DNA of 5,255 bases from Oscillospiraceae bacterium (GCA_016296565.1 JAEDJB010000123.1:1-5255); one strand, 5' to 3'; counted from the stretch's first letter, positions 1-5,255 are shown. Numbers and translations: made by a program. The notes: generated by a model not told the origin, from the letters alone.

Positions 1-92
1 TCCTCAAACCCCTTGGCTCCCCCTTTGGGGGAGCTGTCAGCGAAGCTGACTGAGATGGCGGTGCGGCGTTCCTTAACGCAGAAACCTTGAGG
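1..92. repeat. Structured intergenic repeat-like element with three hairpins
   Basis: Three perfect stem-loops follow one another. The first has arms GCTCCCCC at 16-23 and GGGGGAGC at 27-34 with a TTT loop. The second has arms GTCAGC at 36-41 and GCTGAC at 45-50 with a GAA loop. The third has arms GCGTT at 66-70 and AACGC at 75-79 with a CCTT loop. Inverted hexamers CCTCAA (2-7) and TTGAGG (87-92) could close the whole unit. The core resembles short dispersed repeats I recall from Oscillospiraceae intergenic regions; this is memory, not a search. It contains no credible ORF. It lies downstream of the DUF6320-like gene, so it may contribute to transcript 3' ends, but it lacks the T-tract of an intrinsic terminator on either strand. 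The left boundary may lie outside the window. Confidence 0.6.
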
Positions 93-110
93 GTGGAGCA
101 GCGCCTGGCT

Positions 111-809
111 TTACAGGCTGAACCGCCGCCGGACCTCTTCCCGGAGAAGGGGCACGCAGCGGATGACCAGCAGGGGGATCAGCAGACCGGTGCAGATCAC
201 CAGGGTGATGAGGGACCACTGGGGGGCCCACACCCCGCAGAGGTACCAGTCCACGCAGACCTCCACCCCCAGGCAGAACAGGGCCGCCGCTATGATACAC
301 AGCATGGCGGAGGTCAGGATGGACCGCCGCCCGCCCCGCAGGAGAAAGCTCAGGCAGAACACCACCACGCAGGCCACCGCCAGGATGGGCAGGGCCAGGT
401 GATAAAACCAATCCTGCCCGTGAACCCCCAGGGCAATCAGGTAGACGTACACACCCACCGCCGCCACGTCCAGGGTCAGCCGGAGGAACATGGGCATCCT
501 CCGGGCCAGCAGGGGCAACACGAACCAGATCCACAGCATCATGGCCCCGCCGATCACATACAGCCCCCAGGGATGCCTGGTGGGCAGCAGCAGGTTCAGC
601 AGGCCGCAGCAGAAGGACACGCTCACCAGCATGGAGGTGAGGATCAGGGCCAGGCTTCTTTTGGAGGCCGGCTTCACCACGGCGGGCTGGGTGGGAAAGT
701 AGGGGGCCGCAGGCTGCGGCGGGGACGGGTGCCACACCGGGGTCTGGCACAGGGGACACACCTTGGCGTTGGGGTTTAACTCCACGCCGCAGGAAACACA
801 GTAGGGCAC
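111..809 (-). CDS. Zinc-ribbon multi-pass membrane protein, DUF6320-like
   Basis: The product is 232 aa and its biochemical role is unknown. Residues 4-21 form a four-cysteine zinc ribbon (C4-x2-C7, C18-x2-C21). A proline-rich linker follows at about 24-48, then a basic KR pair. Six hydrophobic segments, likely membrane helices, lie at about 52-75, 81-101, 107-129, 134-157, 163-187 and 198-217. The protein ends in a basic tail (LREEVRRRF). The layout matches what I recall as the DUF6320 family, which often neighbours COG4908-type acyltransferases. The start is GTG, chosen because a near-perfect AAAGGAGGT sits 7 nt upstream and the zinc ribbon starts immediately. It lies 32 nt after the acyltransferase stop on the same strand, so the two are probably one operon. 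The ribbon should face the cytoplasm if the positive-inside rule holds. The family name is less certain than the ribbon-plus-membrane architecture. Confidence 0.85.
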   Translation of the reverse strand: MPYCVSCGVELNPNAKVCPLCQTPVWHPSPPQPAAPYFPTQPAVVKPASKRSLALILTSMLVSVSFCCGLLNLLLPTRHPWGLYVIGGAMMLWIWFVLPLLARRMPMFLRLTLDVAAVGVYVYLIALGVHGQDWFYHLALPILAVACVVVFCLSFLLRGGRRSILTSAMLCIIAAALFCLGVEVCVDWYLCGVWAPQWSLITLVICTGLLIPLLVIRCVPLLREEVRRRFSL

Positions 810-825
810 GGGGCAGACCTCCTTT
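810..825 (-). promoter_or_regulatory. Strong ribosome binding site for the DUF6320-like gene
   Basis: Read on the minus strand, AAAGGAGGT (817-825) is followed by a 7-nt spacer and a GTG start at 809-807. The strong match fixes the non-ATG start. I see no convincing promoter in the 32-nt gap (810-841), which supports cotranscription with the acyltransferase. Confidence 0.8.
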
Positions 826-841
826 CATACGAAAATCAGGA

Positions 842-2116
842 TCAGCGGTTGCTCTCAATGCGGACCGGGATGCCCTCCCGGACCAGGAAACGGAAAAAGT
901 CCCGCTCGGTGTCGGTCTCTACCTGGGTGCCGGCGAAGGTGATCTCCATGGTGTTGCCGTAACTGATGGCCGCGCAGTGGCAGCGGGGGACCGTGGCCTG
1001 ACCCAGCACCACCTCCATCCGCTGGATGTGAGGCCGCATGGCGTCCGGGACTTCAAAAGCGCCGGGGTTGGTGAAGGTGCAGGAGAAGGGGTCCACCCCC
1101 TGCCGGCGGTAGTTCAGGGACATGACCGGGGTTTTCAGAAAGATGGGCACCAGCCGAAGCAGCCGGTTCCGGGTGAAGCGGACGTTGCGGGTGAAAGCGG
1201 ACTGAAGCTCCTGCCGGTTTACATGCAGGCGCATAAAGTGGTGGACCTGGGTGATAATTTCCTCGAACGTATAGTCCCCCAGGGCCGGGTCGATGAAGGG
1301 GCGCACCGTCATGATGAAGTTGTGAAGGGTCTGGGTGGGGAAGAGGGTGCGCAGGTTGATGGGCACCGCCAGAGCCACCTGCCGTTTCCGGTGGGGGTTC
1401 TTCTTCTCCTGCTGGTCCAGCAGCACCTGGAGCAGCACCGCCGCCAGGTACTCCGTGACCGAAACCCTGTACCGCCCGGCCTGCTCCTTCAGCTGGTCCA
1501 GAGGGACAAAGCCCATGGTGACGTGGAAGGTGTAAAAGGGCTCCGGGGTGCCGGTGTTGGAAAAGGTTTTGGGCCTCCGGCGCAGGCGGTCGGTGTGGGG
1601 ACCGGCGTAGCGGGAGTAGGCATCCTCCTGCTCCTCCGGCCGGGGCGGTTCGTCCAGGTCCAGCACCCCGTTCCCCACGGGAATTTCATGGCCCATTTGA
1701 CGGAGGTACTCGGCCAGCAGCGCCCGGAAAAAGGTCAGGGCCCCGGCCCCGTCAGACAGGGCGTGGAATACCTCGATGGAGATGCGATGTTCATAGTAGT
1801 AAAACCGGATCAGCCAGCACCCGTCCTCCCGGAACCGGAAGGGCTGGCAGGGGTCGGAGACGTCCGGCCTGACGAAGGGGCCCGGGGCGTGGTTGGGCTC
1901 CAGGTAGTGCCAGAACACCCCGTGGCGGATGCGCATGGCAAAGCCGGGGAAGCGGGGCATGGTCCGGTCCACCGCCCGCTGGAGAGCGTCTGGGTCCACC
2001 GGCTCCGCCATCACAGCGGCGAAGCGGTAGGTGGCCGAGTATTCTTCTGTCTGCAGCGCGGAGTACAAAATGCCGGCGCTGTCCAGCTTATACCACCGGG
2101 GGCGTTCCCGCTTCAT
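842..2116 (-). CDS. Condensation-domain-like O-acyltransferase (alcohol acetyltransferase family, COG4908-like)
   Basis: The product is 424 aa, probably cytosolic, and likely transfers an acyl group to an alcohol or amine; donor and acceptor are unknown. It has the two-lobed chloramphenicol-acetyltransferase/NRPS-condensation fold pattern. FHALSDG at 117-123 is the HxxxDG active-site motif with presumed catalytic H118; the first His of the NRPS HHxxxDG form is Phe, as in many stand-alone family members. VPINLRTLFP (251-260) is the conserved 'PxNLR' segment. TFTNPGAFEVP (347-357) matches the late 'N-x-G-x-x-x-x-P' strand. The C-terminus, ending FFRFLVREGIPVRIESNR, is typical of the stand-alone clade. 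No carrier-protein or adenylation domain is present, so it is not an NRPS module. The open frame extends to a TTG at 2194, but the ATG at 2116 has GGAGG 8 nt upstream and the promoter lies inside the extension. It is the first gene of a two-gene leftward operon with the zinc-ribbon membrane protein and diverges from an esterase gene. Confidence 0.88.
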   Translation of the reverse strand: MKRERPRWYKLDSAGILYSALQTEEYSATYRFAAVMAEPVDPDALQRAVDRTMPRFPGFAMRIRHGVFWHYLEPNHAPGPFVRPDVSDPCQPFRFREDGCWLIRFYYYEHRISIEVFHALSDGAGALTFFRALLAEYLRQMGHEIPVGNGVLDLDEPPRPEEQEDAYSRYAGPHTDRLRRRPKTFSNTGTPEPFYTFHVTMGFVPLDQLKEQAGRYRVSVTEYLAAVLLQVLLDQQEKKNPHRKRQVALAVPINLRTLFPTQTLHNFIMTVRPFIDPALGDYTFEEIITQVHHFMRLHVNRQELQSAFTRNVRFTRNRLLRLVPIFLKTPVMSLNYRRQGVDPFSCTFTNPGAFEVPDAMRPHIQRMEVVLGQATVPRCHCAAISYGNTMEITFAGTQVETDTERDFFRFLVREGIPVRIESNR

Positions 2117-2129
2117 GGTGCGATCCTCC
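2117..2129 (-). promoter_or_regulatory. Ribosome binding site that sets the acyltransferase start
   Basis: On the minus strand GGAGG (2125-2129) precedes the ATG at 2116 by 8 nt. An in-frame ATG five codons upstream (2131) and the TTG at 2194 have no comparable site. The start at 2116 is therefore preferred. Confidence 0.78.
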
Positions 2130-2165
2130 ATCGTCAGGGGGGCTGATTTCTTCTTACTTATGATT

Positions 2166-2194
2166 ATTGTATCATGGGGGGCATCTATGCGCAA
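2166..2194 (-). promoter_or_regulatory. Sigma-A-like promoter for the acyltransferase operon
   Basis: On the minus strand, -35 TTGCGC (2189-2194; 4 of 6 consensus) and -10 TACAAT (2166-2171; 5 of 6) are separated by exactly 17 nt. Transcription would start near 2159, leaving a leader of about 43 nt before the ATG at 2116. Position and spacing are good; activity is inferred. Confidence 0.65.
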
Positions 2195-2215
2195 GGGAAG
2201 GGGAGGAAGAGGGAC

Positions 2216-2244
2216 TTTCCTTTTTTATTGGTCTATGCTATAAT
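2216..2244 (+). promoter_or_regulatory. Extended -10 promoter for the esterase-permease operon
   Basis: A perfect TATAAT (2239-2244) is preceded by TGC, giving an extended -10 element. The -35 position at 17-nt spacing (TTTCCT, 2216-2221) is poor, which an extended -10 can offset. Transcription would start near 2251, just ahead of a 12-bp palindrome. The -35 boxes of the two divergent promoters are only 21 bp apart. Confidence 0.7.
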
Positions 2245-2258
2245 CAAAAAATTATCAC

Positions 2259-2270
2259 CCGCGTACGCGG
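2259..2270. promoter_or_regulatory. Perfect 12-bp palindrome, candidate operator
   Basis: CCGCGTACGCGG equals its own reverse complement. It lies about 8-20 nt after the predicted esterase transcription start and 5 nt before the GGGAGG ribosome binding site. This is a position where a bound repressor could block elongation. As RNA it could form only a 4-bp stem with a GUAC loop. No regulator gene is present in the window, so a repressor identity cannot be suggested. Confidence 0.45.
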
Positions 2271-2285
2271 ATGCTGGGAGGAACC

Positions 2286-3236
2286 ATGGGAATACAATAC
2301 CGAAAGAGCCGGGACGACCTCCGGCTGGCCGCCGAAAACCACCGGCTGGCCCCGATGATGCGGGCGCTGAAGGCCCTGCACAGCGTCTCGCAGCCCGGCG
2401 CTATCACCCACGAGGAGCTGGAGCACCAGCGCCGCAGCCAGGAGCTGCTGGGCCGTCTGGCCGGGTCCCATGTGGGCACCCTTTGGGAAGAGTTTACCAT
2501 CGGCGGCATGAACGCCGCCTGGATGCGGCTGAAGGCCCCCCACGGGGACCGGCACGCCATTTTATACTGCCACGGGGGCGGCTACACCAGCGGCAACCTG
2601 GGCTACTCCAAGGTGCTGGCCTCCAAGCTGACCCGGGCCACCGGGTACGACGCGCTGTGCTTTGACTACCGTCTGGCCCCGGAGCACCACTATCCCGCCG
2701 CTCTGGACGACGCCATCCGGGCCTGGGACTACCTGATGCTTTTGGGCTACGGGGCGGACCAGGTGGTGCTGGCGGGGGACTCCGCCGGGGGCAACCTGGC
2801 CCTGGCTCTCTGCCACCGGCTGCGGGCCAAGGGCCGCCGTCTCCCCGGGGCCATTCTGCTCATGTCCCCCTGGACTGACATGACCATGCAGGGCAGCTCC
2901 TACCGGGAGCGGGCCGACCTGGACCCCATGCTGACGGCGGAGTATATCACCGCCGTGCGGGACGCCTACGCCGGGGACGCCTCCCTGCACTCGCCGCTGC
3001 TCTCCCCACTCTTCGGGGATTTTTCCGGGTTTCCGCCGGTGCTCATCCAGGTGGGGGACCACGAGATCCTCTACTCCGACAGCGAGGCCCTGTACCAGAA
3101 GCTGAAGCAGCAGGGGGTGCCCTGCCGGTTTGAGGTGGGGCAGGACATGTGGCATGTGTTTCAGATGTTCCCCACCAAGAAGGCCTCGGAGGCCATTGCA
3201 AGCGCGGCCCGGTTTCTGCTGGAGCAGCGGTTTTAA
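2286..3236 (+). CDS. Alpha/beta hydrolase, hormone-sensitive-lipase family carboxylesterase
   Basis: The product is 316 aa, a usual length for this family, and likely a cytosolic serine carboxylesterase cleaving short- or medium-chain esters. HGGGY (96-100) is the HSL-family (family IV) oxyanion-hole motif. YRLAPEHHYPAAL (128-140) is the conserved strand and loop after it. GDSAGG (164-169) is the nucleophile elbow with Ser166. Asp258 in VGDHEIL and His290 in MWHVF complete the triad. An N-terminal helical cap of about 60 residues precedes the core; there is no signal peptide. The ATG at 2286 is preferred over the in-frame ATG at 2271 because GGGAGG (2276-2281) lies just upstream, although its 4-nt spacer is short; the earlier ATG has no ribosome binding site. 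The gene diverges from the acyltransferase and is followed after 21 nt by an AEC permease, so it is probably the first gene of a two-gene operon. The physiological ester is unknown. Confidence 0.92.
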   Translation: MGIQYRKSRDDLRLAAENHRLAPMMRALKALHSVSQPGAITHEELEHQRRSQELLGRLAGSHVGTLWEEFTIGGMNAAWMRLKAPHGDRHAILYCHGGGYTSGNLGYSKVLASKLTRATGYDALCFDYRLAPEHHYPAALDDAIRAWDYLMLLGYGADQVVLAGDSAGGNLALALCHRLRAKGRRLPGAILLMSPWTDMTMQGSSYRERADLDPMLTAEYITAVRDAYAGDASLHSPLLSPLFGDFSGFPPVLIQVGDHEILYSDSEALYQKLKQQGVPCRFEVGQDMWHVFQMFPTKKASEAIASAARFLLEQRF

Positions 3237-3257
3237 TCCAAGAAAAGAGAGAGATTC

Positions 3258-4169
3258 ATGACCATTCTGACGGTTTTTGTGCAGATGCTGGCCCTGCTGG
3301 TGATGATCGGCGTGGGCTTTGTGGCCGCCAAGGCCAAGTTCCTGGATGGGCACACCAACGCCCATCTCAGCCAGCTTATCGTGAATATTTTAAACCCCAT
3401 GCTGGTGCTCTCCAGCGCGGCGGGGTCCGTGGGGCAGGTGCCCCTGGAGCGGCTGGGGCTGGTGCTCCTCATCGCTGTGGGGATGTTTCTGGTGTTTATC
3501 CTGGTGGGCACCCTCCTCTCCCCGGCCTTCGAGCGGGACCCCCTCCAGCGCAAGACCTTCCAGCTGATGTTTGTGTTCTCCAACCTGGGCTTTATCGGCA
3601 TCCCGGTGGTGTCCAGCGTGCTGGGGGCGGAGTATGTGGTGTACGTCTCCGAGTTTATCCTGGTGTACAACCTGGTGTTCTATACCTACGGGGTGGCCCT
3701 GGTGGAGGGAAAGTTCTCCCTGGCCTCCCTCCGATCTCTGGTGAACCCCGGGAACCTGTGCTGCCTGGCCGCTCTGGCCATTCTGCTGCTGGATCTCCAC
3801 CTGCCCGGGTTCCTTCTCACCGCCGTGGACTGCGTGGGGGGCGCGGCTTCTCCCCTGGCTCTGGCCTCCGTGGGCTTTACCCTGGCCAGCGCCGACCTGA
3901 AGGAAATCTTCGGGGACCGGCGGCTGTACCTGTTTACCCTGGTGAAGCTCCTGGTGCTGCCCTGCCTGATGCTCCCCCTGGTGCGGCTGCTGCCGGTGGA
4001 CCCGGCCCTGGTGTCCGTGTGCATGGTCATGTTCGGCATGCCCGTGGGGAGCATGCCCCTGATGCTCATTAACGAAAAGGGCCTGGAGAGCAAGGTGTGC
4101 ACCGCATCCATTCTGATGACCACCCTGCTGTGCGTCATTACGGTGCCCATTCTCATGGCGATTTTATAA
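3258..4169 (+). CDS. AEC-family (auxin efflux carrier-like) permease
   Basis: The product is 303 aa, normal for bacterial AEC members, and sits in the cytoplasmic membrane. About ten hydrophobic segments appear at roughly 5-25, 38-55, 66-88, 101-121, 126-148, 166-184, 194-211, 224-244, 250-270 and 282-302. ILNPMLV (44-50) and FSNLGFIGIPV (107-117) match the conserved unwound-helix motifs of each half. ASVGFTLA (203-210) and FGMPVGSMP (259-267) are the matching second-half segments. Characterised bacterial relatives carry organic acids such as malate or malonate; the substrate here is not predictable. It starts 21 nt after the esterase stop, with no promoter seen in the gap, so it is probably cotranscribed. 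Its ribosome binding site is only a weak AG-rich run (about 3246-3254), so expression may depend partly on coupling. A strong terminator follows the stop by 3 nt. Confidence 0.9.
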   Translation: MTILTVFVQMLALLVMIGVGFVAAKAKFLDGHTNAHLSQLIVNILNPMLVLSSAAGSVGQVPLERLGLVLLIAVGMFLVFILVGTLLSPAFERDPLQRKTFQLMFVFSNLGFIGIPVVSSVLGAEYVVYVSEFILVYNLVFYTYGVALVEGKFSLASLRSLVNPGNLCCLAALAILLLDLHLPGFLLTAVDCVGGAASPLALASVGFTLASADLKEIFGDRRLYLFTLVKLLVLPCLMLPLVRLLPVDPALVSVCMVMFGMPVGSMPLMLINEKGLESKVCTASILMTTLLCVITVPILMAIL

Positions 4170-4172
4170 CGC

Positions 4173-4202
4173 AAAAGCGCCTGCCCCGGCAGGCGCTTTT
4201 TT
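4173..4202 (+). terminator. Intrinsic terminator, possibly bidirectional
   Basis: The arms AAAAGCGCCTGC (4173-4184) and GCAGGCGCTTTT (4189-4200) form a 12-bp perfect stem around a 4-nt loop, ending in six T (4197-4202). It begins 3 nt after the permease stop. On the other strand the same hairpin ends in four T and lies 8 nt beyond the degV stop, so it may also terminate degV less efficiently. Confidence 0.92.
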
Positions 4203-4209
4203 GGCGCAG

Positions 4210-5052
4210 TTAAAAGACCACAATGAGGCCCTTTTCCATGGCGTAGAAGGAGGTCAGCCCCCGGCAGGCCAGGGTGGAGACCGACTTCACCGGCAGGGCC
4301 TTCTGGATCATCTCCTTCAGCTTCTGGGCTCCGTCCAGGTTGTTGCAGTGGGAGATGACCACTTCAGCCTGCTGGCAGTCCTTGTTGGTCTGCAAGTAGG
4401 ACAGCAGGGCGCGGAGGGTGCTCTTTTCCCCCCTGGCCTTGCCCACCACCTTGATGGTGCCCTCCCGGGTGCCTTCGGCCACCACGTGAACCCCCAGGGT
4501 GTGGAGAAGGGAACCCAGCAGGGGCTTCATGCGGCCGTTTTTCACCAGGTTGTCGAAGTTTTCCAGGGTGAACACCGTGCGCAGGGAGGCCTGGTATTCC
4601 TGTAACCGGCGGCAGAGGGCCTCGAAGTCCTCCAGCCCTTCCTCCAGCAGGGCACGGGCCTTGCGGATGAGCAGGACCAGGGCGCCGGCGGTGCTCCTGG
4701 AGTCCAGCACGAAGATCTTCTTCTCCGGGTGCTGCTCCAGCACCATGTCCCGGGCGGTGACGGCGGCGGCGTAGGTCCCCGAGAGGTTGCCGGAGATGGT
4801 GAAGCACAGGGAGCAGTCCGCCGCCTCAAAGGCCTCGGCAAAGGCGGCGGGAGAGGGGCAGGCGGTGCTGGAGGGGCCGGAAGCGGCGGACATGTGGTGG
4901 AGCAGCTCGTCCACGTCCAGGCGGGCGTCGTCCCGGAACTCCCTGTCCCCCACCAGCAGGGTCAGGGGAACCACCGTCAGGGTCAGCTTCCCCGGCACCA
5001 GCTGGGCGGAGGTCAGGTCACTGCTGCTGTCACAAACCAGGTTCCATGTCAT
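4210..5052 (-). CDS. DegV family fatty-acid-binding protein
   Basis: The product is 280 aa, full length for the DegV/FakB-type family, cytosolic, with no signal peptide. Family members bind a fatty acid; FakB-type members present it to the kinase FakA for phosphorylation. Motifs in order are DSSSDL (8-13), STACPSP (62-68, matching the usual T-S-x-P-S lid segment), SGNLSGTY (87-94), LDSRSTAGA (116-124) and NLVKNGRM (168-175). The C-terminal end, GLTSFYAMEKGLIVVF (265-280), differs from the H-x-GPGAxG form common in the family, so it may belong to a divergent subgroup. No fakA-like kinase gene is in the window. The ATG at 5052 is supported by GAGGAG (5062-5067) with a 9-nt spacer and by the DSSSDL strand starting right after it. 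It is transcribed alone from its own promoter and converges on the permease. A role in exogenous fatty-acid use is inferred from family only. Confidence 0.9.
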   Translation of the reverse strand: MTWNLVCDSSSDLTSAQLVPGKLTLTVVPLTLLVGDREFRDDARLDVDELLHHMSAASGPSSTACPSPAAFAEAFEAADCSLCFTISGNLSGTYAAAVTARDMVLEQHPEKKIFVLDSRSTAGALVLLIRKARALLEEGLEDFEALCRRLQEYQASLRTVFTLENFDNLVKNGRMKPLLGSLLHTLGVHVVAEGTREGTIKVVGKARGEKSTLRALLSYLQTNKDCQQAEVVISHCNNLDGAQKLKEMIQKALPVKSVSTLACRGLTSFYAMEKGLIVVF

Positions 5053-5061
5053 ATATTATCT

Positions 5062-5067
5062 CTCCTC
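5062..5067 (-). promoter_or_regulatory. Ribosome binding site of degV-family gene
   Basis: GAGGAG on the minus strand lies 9 nt before the ATG at 5052 in an otherwise AT-rich leader. It confirms the start. Confidence 0.75.
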
Positions 5068-5113
5068 GATTTGAAAGCGATATTTTATAATATTTGATAT
5101 TGGATGTGGTGAT

Positions 5114-5142
5114 ATCGTACTACATTTTATCTGGGAAGTCAA
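5114..5142 (-). promoter_or_regulatory. Sigma-A-like promoter for the degV-family gene
   Basis: On the minus strand -35 TTGACT (5137-5142; 5 of 6 consensus) and -10 TACGAT (5114-5119; 4 of 6) are separated by 17 nt. Transcription would start near 5107, giving a leader of about 55 nt. The leader is AT-rich and carries GATAT copies at 5079, 5096 and 5111. Confidence 0.68.
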
Positions 5143-5169
5143 CCACAACTTTGCCCTGGCGGGCGGGAG

Positions 5170-5198
5170 TTGACAAACGGGCAGGGAGAAGATAAAAT
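5170..5198 (+). promoter_or_regulatory. Strong sigma-A-like promoter for tRNA-Arg
   Basis: A perfect -35 TTGACA (5170-5175), a 17-nt spacer, and -10 TAAAAT (5193-5198; 5 of 6 consensus) lie 17 nt upstream of the tRNA 5' end. Start of transcription is expected near 5205. It is back to back with the degV promoter, with 27 bp between the two -35 boxes. Confidence 0.82.
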
Positions 5199-5215
5199 GG
5201 GTATCGAATGGATCT

Positions 5216-5255
5216 GCCTCCGTAGCTCAGTTGTATAGAGCGACCGCCTCCTAAG
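5216..5255 (+). tRNA. tRNA-Arg, anticodon CCT (3' part beyond window)
   Basis: The first 40 nt of a tRNA are visible. The acceptor strand GCCTCCG (5216-5222) is followed by TA at positions 8-9. The D arm has stem GCTC (5225-5228) with GAGC (5238-5241) and a 9-nt loop. The anticodon stem begins ACCGC (5243-5247), and the loop CTCCTAA (5248-5254) holds anticodon CCT at 5250-5252, reading AGG. The G at 5255 pairs with 5247. The D loop has T where the near-invariant G19 is expected (5234). The T arm and the matching acceptor strand are outside the window, so integrity of the whole tRNA cannot be confirmed. Confidence 0.9.

Noticed and set aside
16..34. Intrinsic terminator for the leftward operon
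   Set aside because: The hairpin is strong but on the minus strand it is followed by AAGGGG rather than a T-tract, so it does not fit an intrinsic terminator.
87..779. Long plus-strand open frame (230 codons) opposite the zinc-ribbon gene
   Set aside because: The product is rich in Q, H, G and P with no domain, which is typical of the antisense shadow of a GC-rich gene; the minus-strand frame has a zinc ribbon, membrane helices and a strong ribosome binding site.
73..858. Second minus-strand open frame (261 codons) overlapping the zinc-ribbon gene
   Set aside because: Its product is proline/arginine/glycine-rich low-complexity sequence in another frame of the same gene.
842..2116. Nonribosomal peptide synthetase fragment
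   Set aside because: Although condensation-like, the protein is complete at 424 aa, has the stand-alone family C-terminus, and no adenylation or carrier domain is nearby.
977..2146. Very long plus-strand open frame (389 codons) opposite the acyltransferase
   Set aside because: No recognisable domain; it mirrors codon bias of the acyltransferase, which has a clear active-site motif and conserved C-terminus.
2245..2285. Riboswitch or other structured leader upstream of the esterase
   Set aside because: The predicted leader is only about 35 nt, too short for a known riboswitch, and has only a 4-bp hairpin option.
3149..4072. Plus-strand open frame (307 codons) overlapping the esterase end and the permease
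   Set aside because: Glycine/alanine/proline-rich product without family features; the permease frame shows AEC motifs and ordered membrane helices.
5216..5255. tRNA attachment site of an integrated element
   Set aside because: The tRNA is cut by the window end and no integrase or repeated tRNA 3' segment is visible.

Overview
The window looks like chromosomal DNA from a GC-rich, gut-type Clostridia (Oscillospiraceae-like, for example the Oscillibacter/Flavonifractor group). This is inferred from strong G/C preference at third codon positions, consensus GGAGG ribosome binding sites, sigma-A type promoters in AT-rich gaps, the gene families present, and a hairpin-rich element at the left edge resembling dispersed repeats I associate with such genomes. 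No taxonomic search was possible.

Layout: 1-92 holds the structured repeat-like element. A leftward two-gene operon follows, reading from 2116 down to 111: a condensation-domain-like O-acyltransferase ('alcohol acetyltransferase', COG4908-like), then a small membrane protein with an N-terminal four-cysteine zinc ribbon (DUF6320-like). A divergent control region (2117-2285) separates it from a rightward operon: an HSL-family alpha/beta hydrolase (2286-3236) and, 21 nt later, an AEC-family (auxin efflux carrier-like) permease (3258-4169). A strong hairpin terminator (4173-4202) ends that operon and may also serve the convergent DegV-family lipid-binding gene (4210-5052, minus strand). Back-to-back promoters at 5114-5198 drive degV leftward and a tRNA-Arg(CCT) rightward; the tRNA is cut by the window end after 40 nt.

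How the genes may work together: an acyltransferase that would make an ester or amide, a zinc-ribbon membrane partner, a carboxylesterase that would hydrolyse an ester, and a carboxylate-type permease are arranged around one divergent control region. This suggests a small acyl-ester synthesis/turnover and transport module. The substrate cannot be read from the sequence. DegV, a fatty-acid-binding family, lies next to it but has its own promoter, so its link is only positional. There is no CRISPR array, transposase, phage gene, or clearly broken gene.
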